A DNA stretch of 64,000 bases, taken from Sesamia nonagrioides (lineage: Eukaryota; Arthropoda; Insecta; Lepidoptera; Noctuidae). A model generated the notes under the pieces. It was not told where the DNA came from and did not search any database. It saw only the letters and a program-made list of their open reading frames with translations. This document shows positions 20,529 to 32,000 of the stretch, one piece after another. The DNA is taken from positions 62,001 to 126,000 of the forward strand of contig JADWQK010000141.1 of the NCBI GenBank assembly GCA_017933935.1, written 5' to 3'. The position numbers and the translations under genes are program-made. Every line of letters starts with the position of its first letter. Within the stretch, counting starts at the first letter, position 1.

Positions 20529-23500
20529 CTATAATGCCTCTTTATAAACAATATTCGATGTGGTCTGGTTTGGAACGTAAACAAATAGTTTGTTTGGTTG
20601 ACTCACACGGGAGAAAGCCACATAGAGCTGGCCGTGTGAAAAACAGCCGACGCTGAGATCTACGCCGGCAACACGCAGCGTCTGGCCTTGGGCTTTGTTT
20701 ATGGTCATAGCGTAACATAAGCTCACTGGGAACTGTACGCGTTTGAAATTGAAAGGGTAATTATTGGGAATCAGTGGAATTCGTGGTATAAAGACTCTTT
20801 GACCGGCGCCACATCCCGACAAAATCTCCGCTTCTATAATGTTACGCTGCAGAGAAATAACTTTCAGTCTTGTCCCGTTGCATAATTTTGGGGGACTTAG
20901 ATTTCTTAATAAAATAATTGGGACGCTAATTTTTAAAGTAATGTTGTGAGCTGGAAGTCCGGGAGCGCTCAGAGAATTAAGAAATTCAACGGGATAATTG
21001 GTAGCGTCATCTTGCTCCATTACTCTATTGATAGAAGTATACTCTACTACTTCTCCTTCAACATGGTTGAGTATATGCAAGTTGATTCTTACTGCTTGGT
21101 CATTTCGCGGAGTCAAAATTGCTCTTTCGCAAAGCCATAAGTTCTCATGACTTGTTATTTGATTTGCTTCACCATATACGGAGGAGATAAGTTCTTCAAT
21201 TGAATTAACAGTGTGGCAGAGATTTTCAGATAATACAATTTCCCCTTCTTCTTCCGGATATGTTCCTTCGCCAATTTTCAGCATCAAATCAGAAAATTCC
21301 TGAGCGTTTGTGTTACCTCCTGTTCGCGCCCTCATGTTCACCGTCAAGTGCATCCTTGTGATGTGTCGCCAAAGACTTGAGCTCTTTAAGCATGCTCTTA
21401 ACTCGTCGGCTTTTGTTCCTCGTGGTACTACTGGCAGCGTTTGTCCAAAATCCCCACAAAACAGCATCGTTACGCCACCCATAGGTTGGTCATTTTGACG
21501 GATATCTCTGAGAGTTCTATCAACTGCTTCTACAGCTTTTCGGTGTGCCATAGTGCACTCGTCCCAGATAATTAAACAGCAATCGCGTAAAACTTTCGCT
21601 TTATCACTGCTTCTAGAGATACCACATACAGGATGATCACTTATGTCCAAATCTATGGGGATTTTAAACATTGTATGAGCAGTTTTACCGCCGGGTAGCA
21701 AAGTGGCTGCTATTCCAGACGACGCTACAGCAAGAGCTATTTTGGCTTGTGCTCGTAATTGTGCCAATATTATTTTAGTGAGAAAGGTTTTTCCCGTCCC
21801 ACTAGATGCATCTAGAAATATAATTTCTCCTGTAGCATTCTCAGCACTGTGATATACTCGGTCAAATATAGTGCGCTGTTCTTCAGTAAGACTGTGGACT
21901 CCGGTTCGTAACGTTTCAGCTAATTCAGCTGGATCATAATTTATTTCTGCAGCGTATTCTCTATTAATACGTTCCCCTTCTATTTTCGGCGCTGGCAAAC
22001 CATACTGAGGGAGAGAATCACCACCCATAGATGTAACTAAATCTTGTACAGCTACTAAGCATTGATTGATAGCAATATCTCGTAATTTGTGGTTAAGGTC
22101 ACCGTCAATATTTTGCCTTATATTCCTAAAAAAGTCTTCCCCTAGTCTATCTTGATATTTTTGCCACAATTGCTCAGCATTTGAAACACCACAAAATACC
22201 AGTAATACAGCAAATAAATGACGCAAGCGGTGTGGACAATCACTGATGCATGCATCGGCTAGGGCGTCATCCCAATGCTGGTCATCTTCGAGTAAATTTC
22301 GGGCTCGGCAAGCATCTCGATAGGTAGGATATTGGACACCATTGACCGTTCGAAGGTCGGCAAATGAAGTAGGCCCCCGCACTGTATGCAAAAGCAGGCG
22401 CATATAGAAGCACTCTGCATTATTTGGGTGGACCGTGTACACTCTACCTATGGCGTGTTCTTTATATATACCGGGAATACCATCTACAGCTCTGCCACGC
22501 CTTCTTTGGTTGAAAACGCCTTGTTGCTTATTATAGTTATAATACGACGGAACTTCCTCGTACAGTAGAGTTTTGGCGAATTCGTCGATTTCACAAAGCC
22601 CAAAGAATGCCAGCAAAGTAGTTTGTCTTGGGGTTTCTAACCGTTCTGCAACATTATCAGGGTTGAAATATATTCTTTGTCCCCCCTCGAGATGAATATC
22701 TAGATGTGTCACTGGTGGCGATCTTTCATTAATTGGAAAACTCAAAATGCGCCATACCGCCTCGGAAGAGCTAATATATCTGCCTGCCTGAAATCTAGTT
22801 ATTTCGTCATTTTCAATATGTCTAAAAGCAAACGTGGCCTGGTCACTGCCTTTATTTACATATTTGCATATATATTTAATAGATTTAACGCTATTGCACA
22901 TTTCTACTTTGATATGTCCTTGAAACGTTTTGCTGAGTACGGGTGAATAGGGCACGACCCATCTATTATCGATAACTACTTCATGTCCATTTGATCTTAT
23001 TGTAGCCGTAAACCCACCATGCTCGGGTGACCGTCGGCGGTAAGATGGATAGCCGTCTTCACCCGTTATCGTTTGCTCTGTCAGTGCTTTAGGATATCTC
23101 TTAGAACAGCGACCGTCTTTCATGCACGGAGAGTTTCTATTCATTGCCCCGCACGGTCCCTGCACCATGTGTGTTTTTATGATGTCATACAATACAGGAT
23201 CCTGGTTACGATCCGGAAATTCAGCATTTATCAATTTGTCGACATCGTTAGGACGAATTTTCTCCTCTAGCCATAGCAAAATATGTGCGTGAGGCAAACC
23301 ACGCTTTTGCCATTCTACGCTATACATATAGCACAGAGCTGATCCAAATACATTTTGTTTAGTGAGCAGGTTTATCATCAACTTGAGCTTTAAATGGAAA
23401 ACCCTTGCTATTATGTCATGACGATCATACGACTCTTGATTTTCAAATAGTTCCTCTGTTATTTCTGTCCATTTTGGATTCGTCGTGAATGTAATAAAAA

Positions 23501-25541
23501 GGTCAGGTCGGCCATATTTTCGGACATAACAGAACGCGTCCTGCGTACGTTCGTGCATGTAACGGGGCCCGCCTGTAAAACTGGATGGAAGAATTACTAA
23601 TCGCCCCAGATTTTCAGTACCACTGTCGTTTTGCATAGCATCTCTTAGGTGCACATACTCTTCAGCACGTAAGCGTCTTTGGTTAGTGCGTATATATACT
23701 AAGCGTTCTGTCTCAATTTTAGCGTACATATCTACAATGAATTGGCTGAACAGCCCACGAAATCTTTGCAAGTGAGCAAAGCGGTTTTGTCGTATTTGCA
23801 GCAGGTAAGCGTAGAATTGTTGTGCTGAAATTTTTTTTGTTAAGTTAGGTAATCTCGTTATAGGGTTAACTTGATGCAATCCAAAGTTGTATCCGTCTTC
23901 CCCGTGACAATAAATCAAAGGGTATTGTAATGCATCGTAAGACCGATGGGTTTCACAAATACGGTGCAGGTGGTCGTCTCGAGTACGTAGCACGATATCA
24001 CGCCGCTCGCATTCTTGGTCCACTAAAACAGCTGCAACTTCATTTGCGACAGGGGCATTGTATCTACCTGGATGTCCATCAATGGGTCGTTTGTCTCCGC
24101 TTATAACAAATTTAAAATCATCGTTTTGCCCTTGCGGAACAGACTCCAATGCAGCTTTAAAACAATGCACATACGGGTTGATTTCATGCAGCAAATTTTG
24201 AAGCAGGCAAATCAAATTATTGTTAAGTTGTGGAAAAATTTGGTTTCTTATATTTGCCTGTTCATTATAATCAGATATGAAATATATTTGAAGAAACTTG
24301 GGTTCGTTTTCAGGCAGTAAAGAACCTATTAGGTGGTAAACCTGCCCCTGAACCTTAAAGGTGGGCATAAATGGCCCTTCCGTTATTTTCTTTGCACCAA
24401 ACGATGTCATCTGGAATGCATTATTATATGAACGAATATTTTCCAAGAAGTGTTTAGATTGTGGATGATCTCCATTTAGCAGCGCTTTTAAAAGTTCTGG
24501 CGGCTCTAGAAACAATGAAATATGAACTTTTCCACTCGCACAACACATTCCGCTGGTTTCTTTTTGCCATCTGAGAGCTTCACAAAAATCACATTTTAAA
24601 ATCATTCCACTCACAAATGAAAATGAAGCATAATCAATTCTGGGTGAGTATGTAAACCCACTTTTTTCTTTTTCTGTCCAGGGGTATTGTTCGTCAGAAT
24701 CAAGGTCAAAGTCTTCAGACGAAACCGACCTTCTGTTGAGTAAGTGTCGAAGTCGATCGGACTCCAAGCGTGCTTGACGTTGTTCTTCTGATTCATGCTG
24801 TCTTATTTCATGTATTCTCTCTCTTTCTCTTAGTAACGAATCCTCACTATCCTGGCGCATAAGCTCATAGTTTTCCCTGGCCAATTCTAATCGTTGCTGG
24901 TGTTGATCATCCCTTTCTAAAGCACTAATAATATTTTGACGATATCAAGCGTTACTTAAGCGTTCCTCACGTTGGGTAAAAGTTTGTGAGGCATAAGATA
25001 ATGTATGGCGCTCGCGATCAGCTGTTAGACGTACCTCTCGTTCTTGACTCGTTTCTGAGACTCGCGACAACGCATGACGTTCACGATCGGCTGTTAGTCG
25101 TTGCTCTCTTTCTACGTTGGTTTCCAGCGACCGAGAAGCAGACGTGCGGGTGCGTTGTGAGCTTAAGCGGGACTCTCTTTCCGTAAACGTCTCTGAGACT
25201 CGCGACAACGTATGACGTTCACGATCGGCTGTTAGTCGTAGCTCTCTTTCTATACTGGTTTCCTGCGACCGAAAAGCAGACGTGCGTGTGCGTTGTGAGC
25301 TTAAGCGGGACTCTCTTTGAATAAACGTCTCTGAGACTCTAGATAAAGAATGGCGTTGCCGATCAGCTGTTAGTCGAGCTTCACGCTGAGAAGGATTTTC
25401 CATAGCGCGAGCAGTAGCCTGGCGGTGTCGAGTCGCAGTAAGTCTTGCCTCATGATCATCGTTACTTTCTTGGGATCTAAACAACCTAGATCTTTTAGCT
25501 TCTCTCGAGTACTGAGAAAGATTTGACCTTTTTCTAGGCAT
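20529..25541 (-). pseudogene. Helitron Rep/helicase protein, ORF broken by one in-frame TGA
   Basis: One reading frame of 1,671 codons on the - strand, from ATG at 25541 to the stop at 20529-20531, interrupted only by TGA at 24945-24947. The first 198 codons are rich in Arg, Glu and Ser and contain imperfect repeats of about 22-44 residues (ERExRLTADRERHxLSRVSE). After the TGA come a Cys finger (CDFC...MCC), the Rep HUH motif GLPHAHILLWL (about 23290), the paired catalytic tyrosines YICKYVNKG (about 22870), then a PIF1-type superfamily 1 helicase: Walker A SSGTGKTFLT (about 21795), Walker B LIIWDECTMAH (about 21560), LFCGDFGQTLPVV, and the C-terminal TINKAQGQTL and LYVAFSRV. This is the rolling-circle replication protein that moves Helitrons. 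All catalytic motifs look intact; internal ATGs exist after the TGA (for example at 24860). A CGA-to-TGA transition would explain the stop. Confidence 0.93.
24945..24947 (-). other. Premature TGA in the Helitron ORF
   Basis: The frame continues unbroken on both sides: ...ERLSNA, stop, then YRQNIISALERDDQ. The 198-codon N-terminal part and the 1,451-codon part are therefore one gene with one nonsense codon. Confidence 0.9.
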
Positions 25542-26067
25542 TGTGAAGAAACAAACCGTGAAAGTATTCGCCGATAGAAATATATATTCTTTTGAAAATG
25601 CACTTTGTGGTTATTTACGAAATAATCGGAATTATCACAGAATGACTTTCAAATATAAACAGATAGGTAACGTAGTTACAAAAACAATTCCTTTCGACGC
25701 TAGACAGCGCTGCATGTTAAACTTTTTTTACTCGACGCTACCATGGACTCTTCCGTGATTTTGTGATTTTCAACAATGGTTTTTTAACCATCCCACGGGA
25801 ACCATTTAATATTCCGAAATAAAAATTATCTAAGATGTTGACCAGGGATATTAGGTATTACCATGCAAAATTTCATTCAAATCCGTTCAGCCGTTTCGAA
25901 GATTAGCCCGTGCAAACAGACAAACAGACAATCAGACAGAGAAATAAGAAATTCTAAAAAATTTTTTTTTTGTATTTTCCTTTTATTTACATCACCCTGA
26001 CTTCGTTTTAAGCATTTTTTTCATTTGTACAGACATTCGACCTCTACGATTTTATTATATGTATAGA
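25542..26067 (-). other. 5' non-coding region of the large Helitron
   Basis: Sequence between the Helitron 5' terminus and its first ATG. It contains the motif of 'ATCCGTTCAGCCGTTTCGAA' followed by CAGACAAACAGACA (25887-25935 on +), shared with the short non-autonomous Helitrons elsewhere in the window. It presumably carries the element's promoter. Confidence 0.5.
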
Positions 26068-26140
26068 TATACAAAAATAAAGTATGTTTTAATCGTACCC
26101 ACACTGCAGGAAAGAAGTCGTAGATTAAATTTAAAAGAAA

Positions 26141-28103
26141 AAAACCGGCCAAGTGCGAGTCGGACTCGCACACCGAGGGTTCCGCCGTACAAACGTAGCG
26201 GTTTACAATTTATGACGTATTAAATCAAATTACTTACTAGATATCGTTCAAACCAATCGCATGGTAATGCGTAATGCACATCATATACTTTTTTTAGTTT
26301 TAATATTATCTTATTTTGGAACTTACAGAGAGGGTACACATTTTAATACTTTGGAAGTGACTCTCTCGCAAACCGTTCAGTTTAGAACAATCACTTGTCG
26401 TGAAGAGAATGGATCTCCCCGGGCATTGCTTGTATACAAATTAAACTCGTCCCAGTTATCATGAATATAATTAACTATTGAAGTCCGTAGTAATTGTGTT
26501 TGATCCAAATTAGTGGAATTGTAAATAAACAACTTCCATCTGGAGGCATAGGAACTATATGATGTAAAATATTATTTTCATTGACGATTAAAGCAATTGT
26601 AGCCATAATTGTATCTTTGCAAAATTTTGCAATTGATAAACAAAGTAGAAGGAAACAAAATCAACGAGAAATTGTCGCAAATTTTACTAATTTTGGTACA
26701 CGTGCGAACAGCATCTAGGCGCTCGTGCGTATGGCGTACGGCTGCCGCTCGCTGTGCCGCCATACCCCTTCCCTTGACCAACCGCCTGCCTTCGCGCCCG
26801 CGGGCGGTTAGTGCTTGCGCGTTCGTTCGTTACTCTCCCCCGTCCCGCTTCGCCAGTAGGAAGCAAGCTGTCTGATAATCATCGACAAGAATAGGAAATT
26901 ACAATTAATGTCTTTGAATATATTTATAATTACTAAGTGCACAGCAGTTAGGACGCATTTAGGTTATATATACAGAATTATATTCACCAAAATATTTAGA
27001 TTGAATGACGATTGTGTTGGTCTTTGTTTTGGTTTAACTAGTTACTGTGCCTAAAAAATTTAAAAGGTTTCGGGTTTTTCTGTTAGGTTACCTTAAGCTA
27101 TTCTTTCATAGGTACCAAAATTTAAGATTCAATGTCAGCGGGAAGTAGTCTTTATGTTTTGATTCCGTTGCGAGTAGTGGCGAATTTCAAACTATGCCGT
27201 ATGATTATAGGTAGGTACCTACCTCAGCGTTTTGAATTTATGCGTTGATTTAGAATTTTTCACAGTTTATAGGCAATTGTATTTAAGAAGTGTTTGATAT
27301 GAATTTCACTTTAATATCTCTACGCGTTCATGTGAAAAAAGGTAGGTAGTAAGTTTTTAATTATTAAAAAAAATATTTTATGTCATGTAAGCAAAAATAA
27401 TATTTTAATATAACTTCAAATTTATCATTTTCGCAATTTTTCCTTTATCTGTCTGTACTATATAACGTTGCTTCGTGCCGAATTTCAAGATTCTGAGTTC
27501 ACGGAAAGTACCTTGTAGGTTTTGATTCCTTAGCATGTGACAAAAATTCGTCTCAGGTGTCGGTATAAACTGCTGTATCTTTTGATCGCGTTAACTTAGA
27601 AGTTTGATTTTTTCACTGCTTAAAGGGACAATAGACCTAGGTATTTGGTATAAATTTCAATTTGATACCTTTATTCGTTCGTGAGAAATAAGGTAGTAAG
27701 TTTCATTTTAGTAAAATATTTTTAATATATTATATAACTAAAAAAAGGAGATTTTCGCAATTTTTCCTATATATGCATTATATGACAATACTTCATGCCA
27801 AATTTCAAGATTCTGAGTTTACGGGAAGTATCCTATAGGTTTTGATTCCTTTGCGAGTGTCGAAAATTTGTTGAAAATATCGACATAATCAGCTGTATCT
27901 TTTGATTCGCTTGGCTTAGAAGTTTGATATTTTCACAGCTTAAAGAGACAGTAGACTTAAGTATTTCATGTGAATTTCAGCTTGATACGTCCACGCGTTT
28001 TTGAGATAAAGGGTCTTGACAGACAGACAGACAGACAGACGGACAACAAAGTGATCCTATAAGGGTTCCGTTTTTTCCTTTTGAGGTACGGAACCCTAAA
28101 AAA
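26141..28103 (+). repeat. 2-kb interspersed repeat with terminal hairpins
   Basis: Opens with AAAACCGGCCAAGTGCGAGT, forming a 9-bp hairpin (26153-26171), and closes with AGGGTTCCGT...ACGGAACCCT (28062-28097) plus an A tail. It contains three degenerate repeats (about 27108-27360, 27476-27705, 27797-28015). A divergent 3' part recurs at 61085-61290. No coding region; class unknown. Confidence 0.7.
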
Positions 28104-28367
28104 ACACTGCATTTTTTGCAAAACAATAAAAATAAAAATGATCGTTTTGTAAAACCGTAGGTAAACACATGAATGTGCTGTGTGATAGCCAATTCAAAAT
28201 TTTAATTTATACCCTATCTGAGATGGTAAAAAATCAATTTGATAAACTGTTAATTTCCTTGATTTTAGATAATTTCTATAAACTACGGTATGTTTAAAAA
28301 ATTAAGGCAAACCGCAAAGTGTGTGCTTATTATAAGCACACGAGGGATTCGCCTCGATCGGCGGGAT

Positions 28368-28607
28368 CTCATGGCGACATGGAGAGTGCGATTGTCGCAA
28401 TCCAGCGCTGGGCACGCCACAATAGCGGCGCTAAGTCCCCTCTTTGAGGAGAGGAAAGAGAGGCACCACGGCGCCCTCACCTTCCGCTTGACGCAGGTTC
28501 TCACCGGACACTGCTGTTTCGGGAGGTTCCTGTTCCGGATAACGCGGGAGGAAACGCCAGGGTGTCACCATATTGTGGGGATCGCACTGAGGACAGAGAC
28601 AGACTGA
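28368..28607 (+). pseudogene. R1-type LINE C-terminal fragment
   Basis: MATWRVRLSQSSAGHATIAA, then HHGALTFRLTQVLTGHCCFG and RFLFRITREETPGCHH, typical of the C-terminus of R1-like LINEs. Open throughout. Confidence 0.7.
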
Positions 28608-28774
28608 AGAGTTTGTTTGTTTGAACGCGCTAATCTCAGGAACTACTGGTCCGATTTGAAAAACTGTTTTTGCGTTGGATAGCCCCTTAATCCAGGAAGT
28701 TTTTATGCTATATAACATCACGCTGCAACCAATAGCTGCGGATAATATAATCACGGAAGACATCATGCAACTAG
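28608..28774 (+). mobile_element. Decayed Helitron of the second subfamily
   Basis: CTGAAGAGTTTGTTTGTTTG, then TCCGATTTGAAAAACTG and the usual interior. The 5' TC end is missing and the 3' hairpin is degenerate, finishing with CTAG at 28771-28774. It lies directly before the first recognised transporter exon. Confidence 0.65.
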
Positions 28775-28820
28775 ATGACTAGATCTTTGCCCCTACTAAG
28801 TTTTCTCTTTCTTTTCACAG

Positions 28821-29050
28821 TAACAATACCACTACTAAGCTTTGGCATGGTGCAAGGCTGGCTGTCCCCCATGATATCAGTACTGCAGTCAGACGACGGG
28901 CCCTCGCCGGACCCCTACACCAGCTCCGACATATCCTGGATGGCCTCCGTGACGTACATCACGGCCATCATCTTTGGAGCACCCATGGGTTATCTGACTG
29001 ACCGGTTCGGCAGGAAAGTCATGACTTTGGTGACTACGTTGTCGCTTATT
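28821..29050 (+). CDS. Sugar transporter, first recognised coding exon
   Basis: Encodes TM1 (TIPLLSFGMVQGWLSP), an extracellular loop, TM2 and the conserved cytoplasmic loop GYLTDRFGRK. It ends ...TTLSLI at the donor gtgagt (29051). A strong polypyrimidine tract and acceptor (tttctctttcttttcacag, ending 28820) precede it, so the exon starts inside a codon (phase 1). An alternative start is the ATG at 28775, which is in frame and would read through the polypyrimidine tract to add 15 hydrophobic residues. I prefer the splice acceptor because that stretch looks like a typical 3' splice site. The region just upstream (28608-28774) is a decayed Helitron-type repeat. Confidence 0.85.
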
Positions 29051-32000
29051 GTGAGTAATACCTTTTTCGTTTATTTTTTACTGTCTTGCTCTTGCGCCGC
29101 TCGGTTTTTATGAGTGGTGAACGCTTCGAGTGTTTCCTACATAATGTATGTCAAAAATTAATCATGAAATGAGATTAAATATAATAATAAGCAGATTACT
29201 ATATTGGGATACAAACGTGTAACCGAAAGGGTGATGTCTGGTGAAGACGTACGGAGGACGGGTCTGAGCAGATGTGTTGTGATGTGTGCCGAGTACGATG
29301 CGTCAAATGTTGTTGTGTCGGGAGTTTGGTCGTGGAGGGTCTCCACCTCCCTCTGGCGCAGCATCGTTGTTCGTGTTGTTGGATTTAACATTGCACCACC
29401 TTGCTCAACTGCCGTCTTCCTTCCTATTCACTAAGATTTTTTAAGTGAATGGGCTTAATAAACTATCGTGCTTTACCATCAACGATTCCATCACTACTTA
29501 CCATCAGGCGGGATTGCAGTGAAACGCTAGGTTATAATTATAAAAAAGGGTATATTATATATATCCAAAGCTACGGCTTTTTGGAGGCGTCAAACGGTAC
29601 TGGAAGGGTTTCAACTGTAAATAAAATACTGTAAGGATTGAGAAAAAAAAAATCGGTTGCTTGTTGTGTTTAAAATTCAAATCAGAATAAACGCGGCAGC
29701 GTACTATAGAAGTCATGCCAATAACTACATACTAAACACCAATCTTTATATATATAATTCTGCTGTACGTGTGTATGTCATTGAACTCCTCCTAAACGGC
29801 TTGACCGATTTAAATGAATTTTTCTGTATGCGTTTGAGTGGTGCCGTGGATGGTTTAGATTCACAAATCAGCCCGGCTGATGGCGCTGATTGCTTGAAAA
29901 AGCATGTGATCTCGAAAACGTTGTTTCGACTTCACAAACAGTTTTGTGTTACCCTGGTACCTTGCACCTCTACAAACTAGGCACAATAAAAGTTCTTCCA
30001 TGTAATTATTATAGTTTAGCGACTTCTCCTACAATTTTGTGCGACCCTGGTACCTTGCACCTCCACAAGGTAGAGAAAATGAAATTTCTGCTTAGTATTT
30101 GATGAAATGTTACAAGGAAAACCTGGACTTTATTTAAGTCTGAAATCGCCAACCCGCATTGAGCAAGCGTGGTGATTACGCTCAATCCTTCTCCTTATGA
30201 GAAGAGAGCTATGCCCAGCAGGGGGACGATAAAGAAAGGTTGATGATGACGATAGCTACATTGTTTCGACTTCTCCTGCACTTTTTTGCTACTCTAATTA
30301 TCCTAATTTAAAAAGTAAAAAATAAGATCATTTGATATTGCCTTTAAGGCGGAACAAAGTTCGCCGAGTCAGCTAGTATCATTATAAATCTTATCTTCCT
30401 TTATAATCTCTACCTACCTGCGACCTTTATCTTCGTAAGTCGCGGCCCATACTATTATTAGGCCACCACTGCTCTCAATCGTCCCAGCCATGCTCTGCCG
30501 ATCCAGCCGTACTCAGCAATCCCCTATACCAGAGTAACACCGTTCCATCATTGTACTGTTCTATGTAAAAAGCCGAACACTGTCTCTGATACAGGACAGC
30601 CTAGTTTAAGAGACAGAGTTTTATTTCCTGTGTACAGAATCTGGATCAACACAATTATTATAAAAGGAACTTATAATATAATAGCTATTTAAAAAAACTA
30701 TCTTAAGTATAAGCCTGTCTGTGTAAGTTTTGGAAATAAATAAATATTATTATTTATTATTATTTATTATTTATATACATTTATTATGTGCGAGGCCAAA
30801 GCGTAGCACTCTTTCAGTGTCTGTGTTCACTTCTAGGTTTGACCCGTATGCTTTCAAAGCAAGAGTGAACCTTCTATACCCGGCACGTGCTCGTGCCAAC
30901 ATAGACCTCATCCATCATTTTCCAGCATGTGATTGAGGTAAAGAGTAGCAGCCTAATCCGCGAACACATTTTTGTCAAATGATTGCGACTAGTTGGAATC
31001 GTTTGGACCGCAGTTGATATTATTTTACACTAAAATAATAATATCCGTACTAATATTATAAATGCGAAAGTATCTCTGTCTGTCTGTCTGTCCGGCTTTC
31101 ACACCAAAACTACTGAACCGATTGTAATGAAATTTGGTACACAGATAGTCTAGAGCCTGAGAAAGGACATCCCGCTATGACCAATAGGAGCAGAGCAGGA
31201 ACAAACACTGTTGCGTAAACGGAGGCAAATGCGCACGTACATATTGCTCCCATTATTTTAACACGGCCTTATTTTATATCAACTGAGCTCTTTCGGTTCG
31301 AAGCTTACGCGGGTGAAACCGTGGGGCTACTAGCTAGTATAAAATAAAATATATAAAAATAAATAATAATAATACGTAAAATACTAATAAAGACTGTGGG
31401 TCTTACAGTATTGAAAAAAATCTATAACGCAGAGAAAAATTGCGTAGCTTCCCGCAAAATCATCTCGGGTACTAACCACATCCTATCAAATGGTATAATT
31501 CGAAGGAACCACATGACAGACCGTTACTAGTACACCTTGACAAATTACTAAATAATAAAACTTAGCATCGTTATCAGTCCCATTTATTCACAATGCACTG
31601 ATAAGAAGCAATAATGTTAATGAAATGAAATTATACGGTCCTCGATTTAAAACGAGTTTGCTTAACAAACCTGTTAATTTCTGCACGGTAAAACTAATCT
31701 GGCTAATAAACGCAGCCGATGCTTCAAATCGAAGCCAAGTTGAAGGCAATGGAATCAAGGTGACCTCCGAAAGTTGGTTGACATTATTTCACTTTAATCG
31801 TAATGCCAAGCCGCACTAAATACTGAAATGAAATGAAATGAAATCGTTTATTATGCAAGTAGGATCACTGATCACTTCTACACATTATATTTTTTTAAAC
31901 TAGCTGGAGCCGGCATTTCCTAACTGACTACCTCTAAGAAGAAAAGCCGAAGGACCATCTTCAAGTCCAGAGATTAAAAATGAAAATGTTTACAATAAAA

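Larger units (their letters stand above)
20380..26067 (-). mobile_element. Nearly full-length autonomous Helitron, 5,688 bp
   Basis: Read on the - strand, the element starts TCTATACATATAATAAAAT (5' end at 26067), after a flanking A, and ends in CTAG (3' end at 20380) before a flanking T. That is the Helitron A|TC...CTAG|T arrangement without target duplication. About 10 bp inside the 3' end lies a small hairpin (CGCG...CGAAG...CGCG), one arm slightly altered compared with neighbouring short copies. It encloses the Rep/helicase ORF. It interrupts a LINE 3' tail: LINE sequence runs to 20379. Confidence 0.9.

Noticed and set aside
28775..28820. ATG-started N-terminus MTRSLPLLSFLFLF of the transporter
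   Set aside because: It reads through a typical polypyrimidine tract and acceptor, so I placed the exon start at 28821. It is not excluded; see the finding on this exon.
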